Source of the DNA: JAKAWQ01 sp035509315
GTDB taxonomy: Bacteria; Pseudomonadota; Alphaproteobacteria; Acetobacterales; Acetobacteraceae
Assembly (NCBI GenBank): GCA_035509315.1
Contig: DATJLS010000054.1
Coordinates: 201,547-265,546 of the forward strand
Direction of reading: 5' to 3'
Length of the DNA: 64,000 bases
Shown: piece after piece, positions 41,342-49,908 of the stretch
Position numbering within the stretch: the stretch's first letter is position 1
Layout of the letters: the number at the start of each line of letters is the position of its first letter
Program-made: the position numbers and the translations under genes
Notes under the pieces: model-generated
Database searches by the model: none
Seen by the model: the letters and a program-made list of their open reading frames with translations, nothing else
What the model was told of the DNA's origin: nothing

Positions 41342-42838
41342 CTACAGCGCCGCCGTGACGGCCTTGATCTCGGTATAGTTGTGGAACACTTCCTCACCCA
41401 TCTCGCGGCCCCAACCGGACTGCTTGTAGCCGCCGAAGGGGAGCGAGGCGTCAAACACGTTATGGCAGTTGATCCAGACCGTGCCCGACCGGATGCGGTT
41501 GGCGAGCTTGTGCGCGGTGCCGCCATCACGGGTCCATACACTCGCGGCCAAACCATAGACCGTGTCATTCGCCTGGACCGCGATCCGGTCCAGATCGTCG
41601 TCATCGAAGGGCTGGGCGCAGACCACGGGGCCGAAAATCTCCTCGCGGACAACCTTCATGTCCGGGTTGGTATTCTCGAGAACCGTTGGCGCCACGAAAT
41701 AGCCGAGATTGCCCACGCGATCGCCGCCGACGGCGACGCGCGCGCCGGCCTGGCGCCCATCCTCGATATAGCTGGTCACGCGGGCGAACTGTTCGTCCGA
41801 AACGAGGGGACCCATTTCGGTCGCGGGATCGAGGCCCGGGCCGACCTTGATCCTGCCGGCAATATCCGCCACCCCGGAGACGACCTTGTCGTAGACCGAT
41901 TTGTGCGCATAGAGCCGTGAGCCCGCGCAGCAGCATTGCCCGTGATTGAAGAAGATCGCGTTCGCCGCGCCGGCGATGGCGAGATCGAGATCGGCATCGG
42001 GCAGGATGATCGCCGGCGATTTGCCGCCCAGCTCCAGCGACACCTTCTTGAGATTGCCCGCCGCCGCCTGAACGATCAGCTTGCCCACTTCGGTGGAGCC
42101 GGTGAAGGCAACCTTGTCGACATCCGGATGCGCCGCGAGCGCCGCACCCGCGGTCTCGCCAAAGCCTGTCAGGATGTTGACGACGCCGGCGGGAATGCCG
42201 GCCTCCTGGACGAGTTCGGCGAGGCGAAGCGCGGTGAGCGGTGTCTGCTCCGCGGCCTTCAGCACCACGGTGCAGCCGGCGGCAAGCGCCGGGGCGAGCT
42301 TCCAGGCCGCCATCAGCAGCGGGAAGTTCCAGGGAATGATCTGCCCGACCACGCCCACCGGCTCGCGGCGGGTGTAGGAGAGATATTCGCCCGGCAGGGA
42401 GAGGGCGAGGGTGGAGCCGGTGATCTTGGTCGCCCAGCCCCCCATGTAGCGGAACATATCGACCGCCAGCGGCAGATCGGCGACGCGCGCCACCGCATAG
42501 GGCTTGCCGTTATCGACCGATTCGAGCTCGGCCAACTCCTCCAGATCGCGCTCGATCAGCTCGGCAAGCCGCCAGAGCATCCGGCCACGCTCGGACGGGC
42601 TGAGGCCGGACCAGCGCCGTTCGTCGAAGGCGCGCCGGGCGGCGGCAACCGCCAGATCGACATCCTCCTTGTCCGCCTCGGGTACATTGGCGATCACCGT
42701 TCCGCTCGCCGGATTGTAGACCGCAAAGGTTTTGCCCGACGCTGCGGCGACAAGCTCCCCATCGACGAGCATCTTGGGCGAGCGCCGAAGAAAGTCGGAG
42801 GCATGGCGAAGCCTCGGGTCGAGCGCGATCGTGTCCAT
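41342..42838 (-). CDS. NAD-dependent aldehyde dehydrogenase
   Basis: A 498-residue ALDH-superfamily enzyme that oxidises an aldehyde to the acid with NAD(P)+. NAD-site motif 'GVVGQIIPWNFPLLMAAWKL' near residue 160, GSTEVGKLI near 240, the general-base Glu in VSLELGGKSP, and the nucleophile in FFNHGQCCCAGSRL (middle Cys of three) are all present. EEIFGPVVCAQPF and SLPFGGYKQSGWGREMG complete the family set. It is close to betaine/retinal-type ALDHs, but the substrate is not known. ATG 42838 follows 'caggaggaaagag', a strong ribosome site. A motif shared with two other promoters lies 78-100 bp upstream. Confidence 0.92.
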   Translation of the reverse strand: MDTIALDPRLRHASDFLRRSPKMLVDGELVAAASGKTFAVYNPASGTVIANVPEADKEDVDLAVAAARRAFDERRWSGLSPSERGRMLWRLAELIERDLEELAELESVDNGKPYAVARVADLPLAVDMFRYMGGWATKITGSTLALSLPGEYLSYTRREPVGVVGQIIPWNFPLLMAAWKLAPALAAGCTVVLKAAEQTPLTALRLAELVQEAGIPAGVVNILTGFGETAGAALAAHPDVDKVAFTGSTEVGKLIVQAAAGNLKKVSLELGGKSPAIILPDADLDLAIAGAANAIFFNHGQCCCAGSRLYAHKSVYDKVVSGVADIAGRIKVGPGLDPATEMGPLVSDEQFARVTSYIEDGRQAGARVAVGGDRVGNLGYFVAPTVLENTNPDMKVVREEIFGPVVCAQPFDDDDLDRIAVQANDTVYGLAASVWTRDGGTAHKLANRIRSGTVWINCHNVFDASLPFGGYKQSGWGREMGEEVFHNYTEIKAVTAAL

Positions 42839-42915
42839 CTCTCTTTCCTCCTGTTCTTGCGGCTCGCAGCGCGACCGGCGAAGGGCCGCCTGAGCCCGAT
42901 CGGGGCATGAGCCCG

Positions 42916-42938
42916 CTATATCTAGACACATATAACGA
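42916..42938 (+). promoter_or_regulatory. Shared TAT-N9-TATAACG motif, site A
   Basis: CTATAT-CTAGACACA-TATAACGA lies between the divergent aldehyde dehydrogenase (start 42838, minus) and ModE-like gene (start 43032, plus). TATAACG could be a -10 box for the plus-strand gene. The same spaced motif occurs at 43476 and 47056. Confidence 0.5.
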
Positions 42939-43031
42939 AGCGGAACCAGTGCCGCCACACAGCGGCGAAAAGACCTGGCAGAGGGGCCGGCAGGGTTGAT
43001 TCGGGGCTCCGAGCCATGTTTGGCTCCTTTC

Positions 43032-43415
43032 ATGCCGGGACCGCGATCGAAAGAAAGCCAGTGCGCGACAACCGATGATCAGCTCAGCATCCGCATCGAT
43101 CTGGCGGATGGGGGCCGGGTGGGTCCGGGCAAGATCGCGGTGCTGGAGGAGATCGCCCGCACCGGATCGATCTCCGCCGCCGGCCGCGCGCTCGGGATGT
43201 CCTACCGGCGCACCTGGATGCTGGTGGAAGACCTCAATCTCGCCTTCGGCAAGCCGGTGGTCGAGACGATTGCCGGCGGCGCCGGTGGGGGAGGGTCGCG
43301 CCTGACCGAGGCGGGCGAGGCCGTTGTCGCCTGCTATCGCGCGATCGAGGCGGAAAGCGCCCTGGTTGCAAGCAAGCATCTCAAGGTGCTGAACCGCGCG
43401 TTCGGCCGGAAATAA
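43032..43415 (+). CDS. ModE-like winged-helix regulator without a ligand domain
   Basis: A 127-residue protein consisting of one LysR/ModE-type winged helix: 'GPGKIAVLEEIARTGSISAA' followed by GRALGMSYRRTWMLVEDLN and the wing GGAGGGGSRLTEAG. These are hallmarks of the N-terminal DNA-binding domain of the molybdate regulator ModE, but the C-terminal molybdate-binding (MOP/TOBE) domains are absent and no modABC genes are nearby. Such stand-alone domains occur widely, and their effectors are unknown. It is divergent from aldehyde dehydrogenase 1, which it may regulate (inference). ATG 43032 was chosen; the frame is open from 42996. No strong ribosome site is visible. Confidence 0.8.
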   Translation: MPGPRSKESQCATTDDQLSIRIDLADGGRVGPGKIAVLEEIARTGSISAAGRALGMSYRRTWMLVEDLNLAFGKPVVETIAGGAGGGGSRLTEAGEAVVACYRAIEAESALVASKHLKVLNRAFGRK

Positions 43416-43475
43416 TCACTTCGGTGGCGATAGGCGAAACGCTGGATGATGTGGCGGCGCGCAGCACTTTCTTCG

Positions 43476-43498
43476 CTATATTCAAAAGGGTATAACGA
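43476..43498 (+). promoter_or_regulatory. Shared TAT-N9-TATAACG motif, site C
   Basis: CTATAT-TCAAAAGGG-TATAACGA lies 131 bp upstream of the msrA start. It matches site A at 16 of 23 positions with identical spacing of the two conserved blocks. TATAAC may act as the -10 box of the msrA-ccdA operon. Confidence 0.5.
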
Positions 43499-43628
43499 GC
43501 GAAGGGGTTCGGGGCACTGCGGCTGCGCCGCGGAGCGACGGACGGCCCTCCCTCGGGCTTTGTAACCGGGCGGAAGGCTAGGACGAACGGGGAGGCAAAA
43601 GGAGAAATATGCTGCTGTGAGGCCCGCC

Positions 43629-44357
43629 ATGACCCGCCACCCGCTTCGCCATTCGCGCCCGATCCTTGGAGTTGTTGCAGCCGCGCTGACAGTTTCCTTC
43701 ACCCTTTCCCTGCCGGTTCGCGCCGATTCCACGCCCGGCAGACTGCCTGCGCCGGCGCTCGACGAGACGCCCAAGCCTGGCCCCGGTCTGCAGACCGCTA
43801 TATTTTCCGGCGGCTGCTTCTGGGGCGTTCAAGCGGTCTTCGAGCATGTCAAAGGCGTCAAAGAGGCCGTCTCCGGCTACACCGGCGGCCATGCCGTCAA
43901 TCCGAGCTACGAAGAGGTCAGTTCGGGAACCACCGGCGATGCGGAATCGGTGCGCGTGACCTTCGACCCGGCGCAGGTCAGCTACGGAAAGCTCCTGCAA
44001 ATTTTCTTCTCGGTGGCTCTCGACCCGACCGAGGTAGGTCATCAGGGGCCTGACTGGGGCACGCAATATCGCTCGGAGCTGTTCGTGAATGGGCCGGAGC
44101 AGGCGCGGATCGCGCACGCCTATATGGCGCAGCTTGAAGCCGCGCATGTCTTCGGCCGCCCGATCGCGACACGGATCGACCCGGCCGGGCCGTTCTACCA
44201 AGCCGAGGCGTACCATCAGGACTTTCTTTTCCTTAACCCCGACAATCCCTACATCGTCATCAACGACCTGCCGAAGCTCGACAGTCTGAAGGCTCTCTTC
44301 CCGGAAAGCTGGCGGAGCACACCGGTCCTGGTGAGCAAGCCGACCCGAGGGATCTGA
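43629..44357 (+). CDS. msrA: Periplasmic peptide-methionine (S)-S-oxide reductase MsrA
   Basis: MsrA reduces the S form of methionine sulfoxide in proteins. The 242-residue sequence has a Sec signal (about residues 1-33, ending VRADS), so it acts in the periplasm, unlike most MsrA. The catalytic motif is AIFSGGCFWGVQAVFEHVKG with the essential GCFWG, followed by YTGGHAVNPSYEEVSSGTTGDAE and HQGPDWGTQYRSELF with the conserved Glu/Tyr residues of the substrate pocket. C-terminal recycling Cys residues are not obvious. Reductant is likely supplied by the CcdA/thioredoxin-like pair that follows. ATG 43629 begins the signal peptide; a GTG 12 bp earlier is possible. Confidence 0.92.
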   Translation: MTRHPLRHSRPILGVVAAALTVSFTLSLPVRADSTPGRLPAPALDETPKPGPGLQTAIFSGGCFWGVQAVFEHVKGVKEAVSGYTGGHAVNPSYEEVSSGTTGDAESVRVTFDPAQVSYGKLLQIFFSVALDPTEVGHQGPDWGTQYRSELFVNGPEQARIAHAYMAQLEAAHVFGRPIATRIDPAGPFYQAEAYHQDFLFLNPDNPYIVINDLPKLDSLKALFPESWRSTPVLVSKPTRGI

Positions 44358-44432
44358 GTCGAACCTGAATCGAGCGAGAGTCCGGAAGTCGGGCGCAGCC
44401 TCTGAACGAAGTGACGGGACGGAGCCTTAGCG

Positions 44433-45134
44433 ATGACGGCCTTGCTTCTTGCGCTGGCGGCCGGGGTGCTGACGGTGGCGGCCCCCTGCATCCTGCCGAT
44501 GCTACCGATCCTGCTCGGCGTCTCGGTGGGTCAGACGAGCCGGACGCGACCGGCCTTCATTGCTCTCGGCTTCGTGCTCAGCTTTTCGGTCGTCGCCCTC
44601 TTGTTCGGCGCCTTCGCCGCAAGTCTCGGCGAATCCCAGGACATGCTGCGGAAGGTGGCGATTGTCCTGTTGTTGATCTTCGGCCTGCTGATGATCTTCC
44701 CGCGTCCGTTCGAATGGCTGACGGCGCACCTGCACGGCTTCGTCAATCGCGCCCATGAGGTCGGCCAGAATGCCGGCAGCGGCAATTGGGGCGGGTTCGT
44801 GCTGGGGACGACCCTCGGGATCGTCTGGACGCCCTGTGCCGGCCCGGTCCTCGGCTCGATCCTGACCGTTGTCGCGACGTCCCATCGGCTTGCATGGTCG
44901 GGCTTGCTCCTGCTCGCCTACGCAATCGGCGCTGGCCTCCCGATGCTGGGTATCGCCTATGGCGGGCAGTACGTGACGACGCATGTGCGGCGCATCGCCC
45001 GCTATTCCCATCGCTTGCAGCAGGGTTTCGGGCTCGTGGTGATCCTGGTCGCAGTCGGGCTTTACTACCAGTACGATACGGTGGTGACGGCCTGGCTTTC
45101 GCAGTTCTATCCCAACGCCAATGTAGGATTGTGA
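44433..45134 (+). CDS. CcdA/DsbD-type transmembrane thiol-electron carrier
   Basis: A 233-residue protein with about six membrane spans that carries electrons from cytoplasmic thioredoxin across the inner membrane. The two redox Cys lie in spans 1 and 4: LTVAAPCILPMLPILLG and GIVWTPCAGPVLGSI, the classic CcdA positions. Short loops and lack of extra domains distinguish it from full DsbD. It starts 75 bp after the msrA stop and is followed at 2 bp by a thioredoxin-like protein, so the three form a relay: CcdA passes electrons to the periplasmic partner, which can recycle MsrA. That role is inferred from gene order and known systems of this type. Confidence 0.9.
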   Translation: MTALLLALAAGVLTVAAPCILPMLPILLGVSVGQTSRTRPAFIALGFVLSFSVVALLFGAFAASLGESQDMLRKVAIVLLLIFGLLMIFPRPFEWLTAHLHGFVNRAHEVGQNAGSGNWGGFVLGTTLGIVWTPCAGPVLGSILTVVATSHRLAWSGLLLLAYAIGAGLPMLGIAYGGQYVTTHVRRIARYSHRLQQGFGLVVILVAVGLYYQYDTVVTAWLSQFYPNANVGL

Positions 45135-45136
45135 CG

Positions 45137-46111
45137 ATGCTTGTCCTTACGCGCCGTTCCGCCATGCTGAGCGCTGCCGCCGGTGCACTGCTTCCGGCAG
45201 CCGAAGCGCGCGCAGAGGCGCCGCATTTCTCCAACTATGGCCGTGCGCCCGAGTTCGTCGGGATCTCGCATTGGCTCAACTCGCCACCGCTGACCATGGC
45301 GGGGCTGCGCGGCAAGGTCGTGCTGATCGATTTCTGGACCTATTCCTGCATCAACTGCCTGCGCACGCTTCCCTTTGTCACGCGATGGTACGATACATAC
45401 AAGGACAAAGGCTTCGTGGTCGTCGGCGTCCATACGCCCGAATTCGCATTCGAACACATTACGGCCAATGTTCAGAGAGCCATCAAGCGGTTCGGCATTC
45501 ACTACCCGGTGGCGCAGGACAATTCCTACGCCACGTGGCAGGCCTACTCGAACGAATACTGGCCGGCCGAGTATCTGGTGAACCAGCAAGGCGAAATCGT
45601 TTTGGAGCATTTCGGAGAGGGGCGCTATTCCGAGATGGAGGATGCCATCCGTTCCCTGCTGGCGCTCAATGCGAAAGTGCCAGTCGATAACGGAATCAAT
45701 CTCTCCGGCATCGGCTCACCGGAAATGTATTTCGGCCTCGAGCGCGTCGCCATGCTCGCGAGCCCGGAGCCCGCGCACCGTGGTGCCTCAACCTACACCG
45801 CGCCCGCCCATCTTCCGCTCAACCAATTTGCGCTCGTGGGCAGGTGGAATCTCTCGGAGGAGAAGGCAACCCTCGCCAAGGATGGCGGTGCGGTGCAGCT
45901 TCACTTCCATTCGGCCAAGGTTTACATGGTCGCGAGCAGCCCGACGCCAGTGGCGCTGAGCATCAGCGTGGACGGCAAGCCCCAACCGCCGGTCACTGTG
46001 CAGCAAAGTCAGCTTTATACGCTGTTCAACAGCAGCGATTATCGCGACCACATGCTGACCTTGACCGTGCCCAAGGCCGGATTTCAGGCTTTCACCTTCA
46101 CTTTTGGTTAG
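45137..46111 (+). CDS. Periplasmic thioredoxin-like protein with C-terminal DipZ-type beta domain
   Basis: A 324-residue protein. Its N-terminus 'LTRRSAMLSAAAGALLPAAE' is a twin-arginine/Sec-type export signal. The thioredoxin-like domain has the redox pair in DFWTYSCINCLRTLPFV (Cys-x-x-Cys, near residue 70) and a cis-Pro region WPAEYLVNQQGEIV. Residues about 185-324 form a separate beta-rich domain ('LVGRWNLSEEKATLAKDG') known from the extracytoplasmic part of DipZ proteins. It starts 2 bp after ccdA, so the pair corresponds to a DipZ protein split into two genes. Its likely job is to take electrons from CcdA and reduce periplasmic targets such as oxidised MsrA. Confidence 0.88.
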   Translation: MLVLTRRSAMLSAAAGALLPAAEARAEAPHFSNYGRAPEFVGISHWLNSPPLTMAGLRGKVVLIDFWTYSCINCLRTLPFVTRWYDTYKDKGFVVVGVHTPEFAFEHITANVQRAIKRFGIHYPVAQDNSYATWQAYSNEYWPAEYLVNQQGEIVLEHFGEGRYSEMEDAIRSLLALNAKVPVDNGINLSGIGSPEMYFGLERVAMLASPEPAHRGASTYTAPAHLPLNQFALVGRWNLSEEKATLAKDGGAVQLHFHSAKVYMVASSPTPVALSISVDGKPQPPVTVQQSQLYTLFNSSDYRDHMLTLTVPKAGFQAFTFTFG

Positions 46112-46131
46112 GGCTTGCCTCCGAACGAGGC

Positions 46132-46992
46132 CTATTCGCTGGTGCAGTGCAGAAACCGCTCGAACAAAGCCGCGTAGTCCGGGTGCCAGCGCGACAGGGG
46201 TGGCCGGTTTTCTACAATATCTCCCGCGGCCCAGAGGATTCTCCTGCAATCGATCTGCCGCGTCACCTCATTGTCGGGGCAGAGAACATAGAAATCACCC
46301 CGATTCATCCCCTCGATCAACATGTCCACCACCTCCTCCGGCATCCAGGCGCCGGGCGGCTTTTCCGCGCGCCCGCCACCCGTCATGCCGGTGAAGGTGG
46401 AGCCCGGGATCAGGAGATGGGCGGTGATGCGCTGCCCCTCCTCATTGCGCAGACTATGCGCCAGCGCCTCGGTCAGGACCTTCACGCCGGCCTTGCTCAC
46501 ATTATACGCGGTGTCTCCGGGCGGGCAGGTGATTCCCTGTTTTGATCCCGTATTGACAACGGCGCATGGGGTCTTCTGCTCCAGCATCGACGGGACGAAG
46601 GTCTGCACCCCGTTGATCACTCCCCAGAGATTGACCTCCAGCACATGGCGCCAGCGGTCGATATGTTCCCAGGGTCCGCCGCCCGGCGCTGTCCCGGCAT
46701 TGTTCATGAGCACCGCCACTTCACCGAAGGTGGCATAGGCCGCTTCCTTGAGGGCCTGAACATCTTCGAGCCGGCTCACGTCCGTGGGCACCGTGAGGAC
46801 GCCGCCCCGGTGTGCGGGCGAAGCGGCCGCCACCTCGGAAGCGGCCTGCTCCAGCTTGTCGCCCGGCAGATCCGCGAGGCAGAGCTTGAGGCCCATCGCG
46901 GCGAGCCGGCGGGCGGCCGCGAGGCCGATGCCGCTGGCGGCGCCGGTGACAACCGCGACCCGGCCGGCGGCAAGAGCGGGGTGAGCATTCAT
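46132..46992 (-). CDS. Short-chain dehydrogenase/reductase (SDR)
   Basis: A 286-residue classical SDR. The cofactor motif is VVTGAASGIGLAAARR near residue 16, the NNAG motif is VLMNNAGTAPG, and the catalytic residues are Ser in VVNTGSKQGI and Tyr-x3-Lys in YNVSKAG. The adenine pocket residue D in CLADLPGD points to NAD preference. The substrate is unknown; the C-terminus 'RPPLSRWHPDYAALFERFLH' is of a type found in oxidoreductases acting on alcohols. ATG 46992 was chosen. It is divergent from a second aldehyde dehydrogenase 168 bp away, with the shared motif between them, suggesting an alcohol-aldehyde-acid sequence (inference). Confidence 0.88.
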   Translation of the reverse strand: MNAHPALAAGRVAVVTGAASGIGLAAARRLAAMGLKLCLADLPGDKLEQAASEVAAASPAHRGGVLTVPTDVSRLEDVQALKEAAYATFGEVAVLMNNAGTAPGGGPWEHIDRWRHVLEVNLWGVINGVQTFVPSMLEQKTPCAVVNTGSKQGITCPPGDTAYNVSKAGVKVLTEALAHSLRNEEGQRITAHLLIPGSTFTGMTGGGRAEKPPGAWMPEEVVDMLIEGMNRGDFYVLCPDNEVTRQIDCRRILWAAGDIVENRPPLSRWHPDYAALFERFLHCTSE

Positions 46993-47055
46993 GAACGGAT
47001 TCCCTTTCCGTGCAGGGGAGGGCACGGTTGCGCCGGACCCTGGCTTCCGTGATGG

Positions 47056-47078
47056 TCGTATCTAGTCGTATATAACGG
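47056..47078 (+). promoter_or_regulatory. Shared TAT-N9-TATAACG motif, site B
   Basis: TCGTAT-CTAGTCGTA-TATAACGG lies between the divergent SDR (46992) and aldehyde dehydrogenase 2 (47160). It shares CTAG in the spacer with site A. It could be a -10 region for the plus gene and/or an operator for both. Confidence 0.5.
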
Positions 47079-47159
47079 GAAGGCGGGCGGATCGGGATGC
47101 CCCGGGATGACATGTCTCGACCCGGAGCGCATGGATTTGCGGTACGAGGATTGGGCGAT

Positions 47160-48590
47160 ATGCAGCACGAGCGTGAGCATTATGTAAACGGAGCCTGGGT
47201 CGAGCCGCTGGAGCCGGTCCTGCTCGACGTGGTCGATCCCTCCACGGAAGAACCCTTCACGAAGATCGCCGTCGGCGGGCCGAAGGATGTCGATCGCGCC
47301 GTCACCGCCGCCAGGGCCGCTTTCCCCTCTTTTGCCCGCACGACAAGAAAGGAACGGCTCGAGCTCTTACGCAACATCCTGACGGAATACAACAAGCGCC
47401 GGAATGATATCGCCGAGACGCTGGCGCGGGAAATGGGCGCCCCCCTCAAATTCGCCTTTGAGCGTCAGTCGGCGACCGGCACCAACCATCTCGCCCGGAT
47501 GATCGAAGTCCTCGAAAACTTTCGCTTCGAGGAGCCCCAGGGTGCGACGATGATCGTGCGCGAGCCGGTCGGGGTGGTCGGGCTCATCACGCCCTGGAAC
47601 TGGCCGATCAACCAGATCGTCTGCAAGGTGGCTCCGGCGCTGGCCGCCGGCTGCACGATGGTGTTGAAACCGTCGGAGATCGCGCCGCTCAATGCCGTCA
47701 TCTGGTCTGAGGTGATGCACGCTGCCGGGGTGCCGAAGGGTGTCTACAACATGGTGCAGGGCGAAGGGGCCGTAGTCGGGGAAGCGATGTCCGCGCATGC
47801 CGATATCGACATGATGTCGTTCACCGGCTCGACCCGGGCGGGTATCCTCGTCGCGCAGGCGGCGGCCCGGACGGTGAAGCGCGTCGCCCAGGAACTCGGC
47901 GGCAAATCGGCGAATATCCTTCTGCCGGATGTGGATTTTCCGTCCGCCGTGGCCAAGGGCGTACTTGGGATGATGGTCAATAGCGGCCAGTCCTGCAGCG
48001 CGCCGACCCGCATGTTCGTTCCCATCGACCGGCAGGACGAGGCAAAGAGGATTGCCAAGGAAGCAGCCGAGAGCCTGGCAGTGGGGGATGTGCGCGATGA
48101 GCGGACCAATCTTGGCCCCGTTGTGAGCGAGGTGCAGTTCAACAAGGTGCAGCGCCTGATTCAGGGCGGGATCGATGAAGGCGCGGAGCTGGTCACGGGC
48201 GGTCCCGGTCGGCCGGAACATCTCAATCGTGGCTATTTCGTGCGCCCGACCGTCTTCGCCAATGTGCGCAACGACATGGCGATCGCGCGCGAGGAGATTT
48301 TCGGTCCGGTCCTCTCCATCCTGCCTTACCGGGACGAGGCGGAGGCGATCCGCATGGCCAACGAGACGGTTTATGGCCTCGCCGCTTACGTCCAATCCGG
48401 CGATCTCGCGCATGCGCGGCGCGTGGCGGGAGAAATGCGGGCCGGCAATGTTCATCTGAACTATCCGCCGGCCGACAATGCCGCGCCGTTCGGTGGCTAC
48501 AAGCAGTCCGGCAATGGCCGGGAATACGGCAAATGGGGCCTCGAAGAATTTCTCGAGGTGAAGGCGATGATCGGCTACGACGCCGCCTGA
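47160..48590 (+). CDS. NAD-dependent aldehyde dehydrogenase, second copy
   Basis: A 476-residue ALDH only moderately similar to the one at 41342. It has PVGVVGLITPWNWPINQI at the NAD site, SFTGSTRAGILVAQ, the base Glu in VAQELGGKSANI, the nucleophile Cys in MVNSGQSCSAPTRM, and EEIFGPVLSILPY. The tail 'YGKWGLEEFLEVKAMIGY' is of the group often annotated as 3-succinoylsemialdehyde-pyridine or generic aldehyde dehydrogenase; the natural substrate is open. ATG 47160 gives the standard N-terminus (YVNGAWVEPLEPV); the frame upstream to 47097 includes the promoter region. Divergent from the SDR gene. Confidence 0.92.
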   Translation: MQHEREHYVNGAWVEPLEPVLLDVVDPSTEEPFTKIAVGGPKDVDRAVTAARAAFPSFARTTRKERLELLRNILTEYNKRRNDIAETLAREMGAPLKFAFERQSATGTNHLARMIEVLENFRFEEPQGATMIVREPVGVVGLITPWNWPINQIVCKVAPALAAGCTMVLKPSEIAPLNAVIWSEVMHAAGVPKGVYNMVQGEGAVVGEAMSAHADIDMMSFTGSTRAGILVAQAAARTVKRVAQELGGKSANILLPDVDFPSAVAKGVLGMMVNSGQSCSAPTRMFVPIDRQDEAKRIAKEAAESLAVGDVRDERTNLGPVVSEVQFNKVQRLIQGGIDEGAELVTGGPGRPEHLNRGYFVRPTVFANVRNDMAIAREEIFGPVLSILPYRDEAEAIRMANETVYGLAAYVQSGDLAHARRVAGEMRAGNVHLNYPPADNAAPFGGYKQSGNGREYGKWGLEEFLEVKAMIGYDAA

Positions 48591-48865
48591 ATTCTGAGCC
48601 CCATCGCGCCGGAGCGGCTCCGCGCGATGCGATCCGTGGCGGAGGCAAACGGTTTGAAAAGGAAAGCGTGAGCGTTTTTCTCCCGCGTTTTCCCGGTCGA
48701 TTTCGTATCTTCCTTTCGGGTCTCCCCAGGGGCCTTTGCGGATTGCAAGGCGATCCACCAGGGCCCTATTGATCCAGCGGGCGAGAGAGGCGCTTGCGCG
48801 CGGGCCGTGTTCGTCAGCAGCGCCGATTGATGCGATATCATTTCGATACGACGAAGGATCTGACA

Positions 48866-49858
48866 ATGGATTATGTGAAGCTCGGCCGGACCGGCCTCGA
48901 AGTCTCCCGGATTTGTCTCGGCTGCATGAGCTTTGGCATCCCGGAACGAGGCAATCATCTCTGGACTCTCAATGAGGAACAGAGCCGTCCCTTCATCAAG
49001 CGGGCTCTTGAAGGGGGTATCAATTTTTTCGACACGGCGAATGTCTATTCCGATGGAACCAGCGAGGAGATTCTCGGTCGGGCGTTGAAGGATTTCGCCC
49101 GGCGGGAGGAAGTCGTCATCGCGACCAAGGTGCATGGGCGGATGCATCCTGGCCCGAATGGCGCGGGCCTCTCGCGCCGGGCCGTCATGACCGAGATCGA
49201 TGCGAGCCTGCGTCGCCTCGGGACGGATCATGTCGATCTTTACCAGATCCATCGCTGGGATTCCGGCACGGCGATCGAGGAGACGGTCGAGGCGCTGCAT
49301 GATGTGGTCAAGGCGGGAAAAGCCCTCTATGTCGGGGCTTCGTCCATGCATGCGTGGCAATTCGCCAAGGCGCTGGCAATTGCGGAGCAGAGGGGCTGGA
49401 CCCGCTTCGTGAGCATGCAGAACTATGTGAATCTCCTCTATCGGGAAGAGGAGCGCGAGATGCTGCCGCTCTGTGCGGCGGAAGGGATCGGGGTCATCCC
49501 CTGGAGCCCGCTGGCCCGCGGACGCTTGACCCGAGACTGGGATGAGAAGAGCGCGCGATCGGAAACGGACGAGTTCGGCAGGACGCTCTATGCGAAATCC
49601 AGTGATGCCGATCGCAAGATCGTCGAACGTGTCGCGGAGGTCGCGAAGCGACGCGGAGTGCCACGCGCGCAGGTGGCGCTCGCCTGGCTCCTGTCCAAGA
49701 AGGTGATCACCGCACCCATCGTCGGCGCAACGAAGCTCCAGCATCTCGAGGATGCGCTGGCCGCGGTGGACCTGCATCTTTCGACGGACGAGATCGCCGT
49801 TCTCGAGGAACCCTATATGCCGCACGAGATCGCCGGATTCCCTCCGGTGAGGGTCTAA
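48866..49858 (+). CDS. Aldo/keto reductase
   Basis: A 330-residue AKR of the YajO/AKR-11-like group, which reduces aldehydes with NADPH. The tetrad is intact: Asp and Tyr in GINFFDTANVYSDGTSEE, Lys in VVIATKVHG, and His in YQIHRWD. The C-terminal cofactor-binding part shows VIPWSPLARGRLTRDWDEK and 'APIVGATKLQHLEDALAA'. ATG 48866 follows 'gaaggatctgaca', a plausible ribosome site; the frame extends upstream to 48794 without a good site. It is the last gene of the redox/aldehyde block. The 275 bp before it hold no recognised feature. Confidence 0.92.
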   Translation: MDYVKLGRTGLEVSRICLGCMSFGIPERGNHLWTLNEEQSRPFIKRALEGGINFFDTANVYSDGTSEEILGRALKDFARREEVVIATKVHGRMHPGPNGAGLSRRAVMTEIDASLRRLGTDHVDLYQIHRWDSGTAIEETVEALHDVVKAGKALYVGASSMHAWQFAKALAIAEQRGWTRFVSMQNYVNLLYREEEREMLPLCAAEGIGVIPWSPLARGRLTRDWDEKSARSETDEFGRTLYAKSSDADRKIVERVAEVAKRRGVPRAQVALAWLLSKKVITAPIVGATKLQHLEDALAAVDLHLSTDEIAVLEEPYMPHEIAGFPPVRV

Positions 49859-49908
49859 AGACGAAGGTCTGCCTTCGCCGCCGGCGGGAGGGGGGCCGGG
49901 CCTTCGCT

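Noticed and set aside
42996..43415. True molybdate regulator ModE
   Set aside because: The molybdate-binding C-terminal domain is missing and there are no molybdate transport genes nearby.
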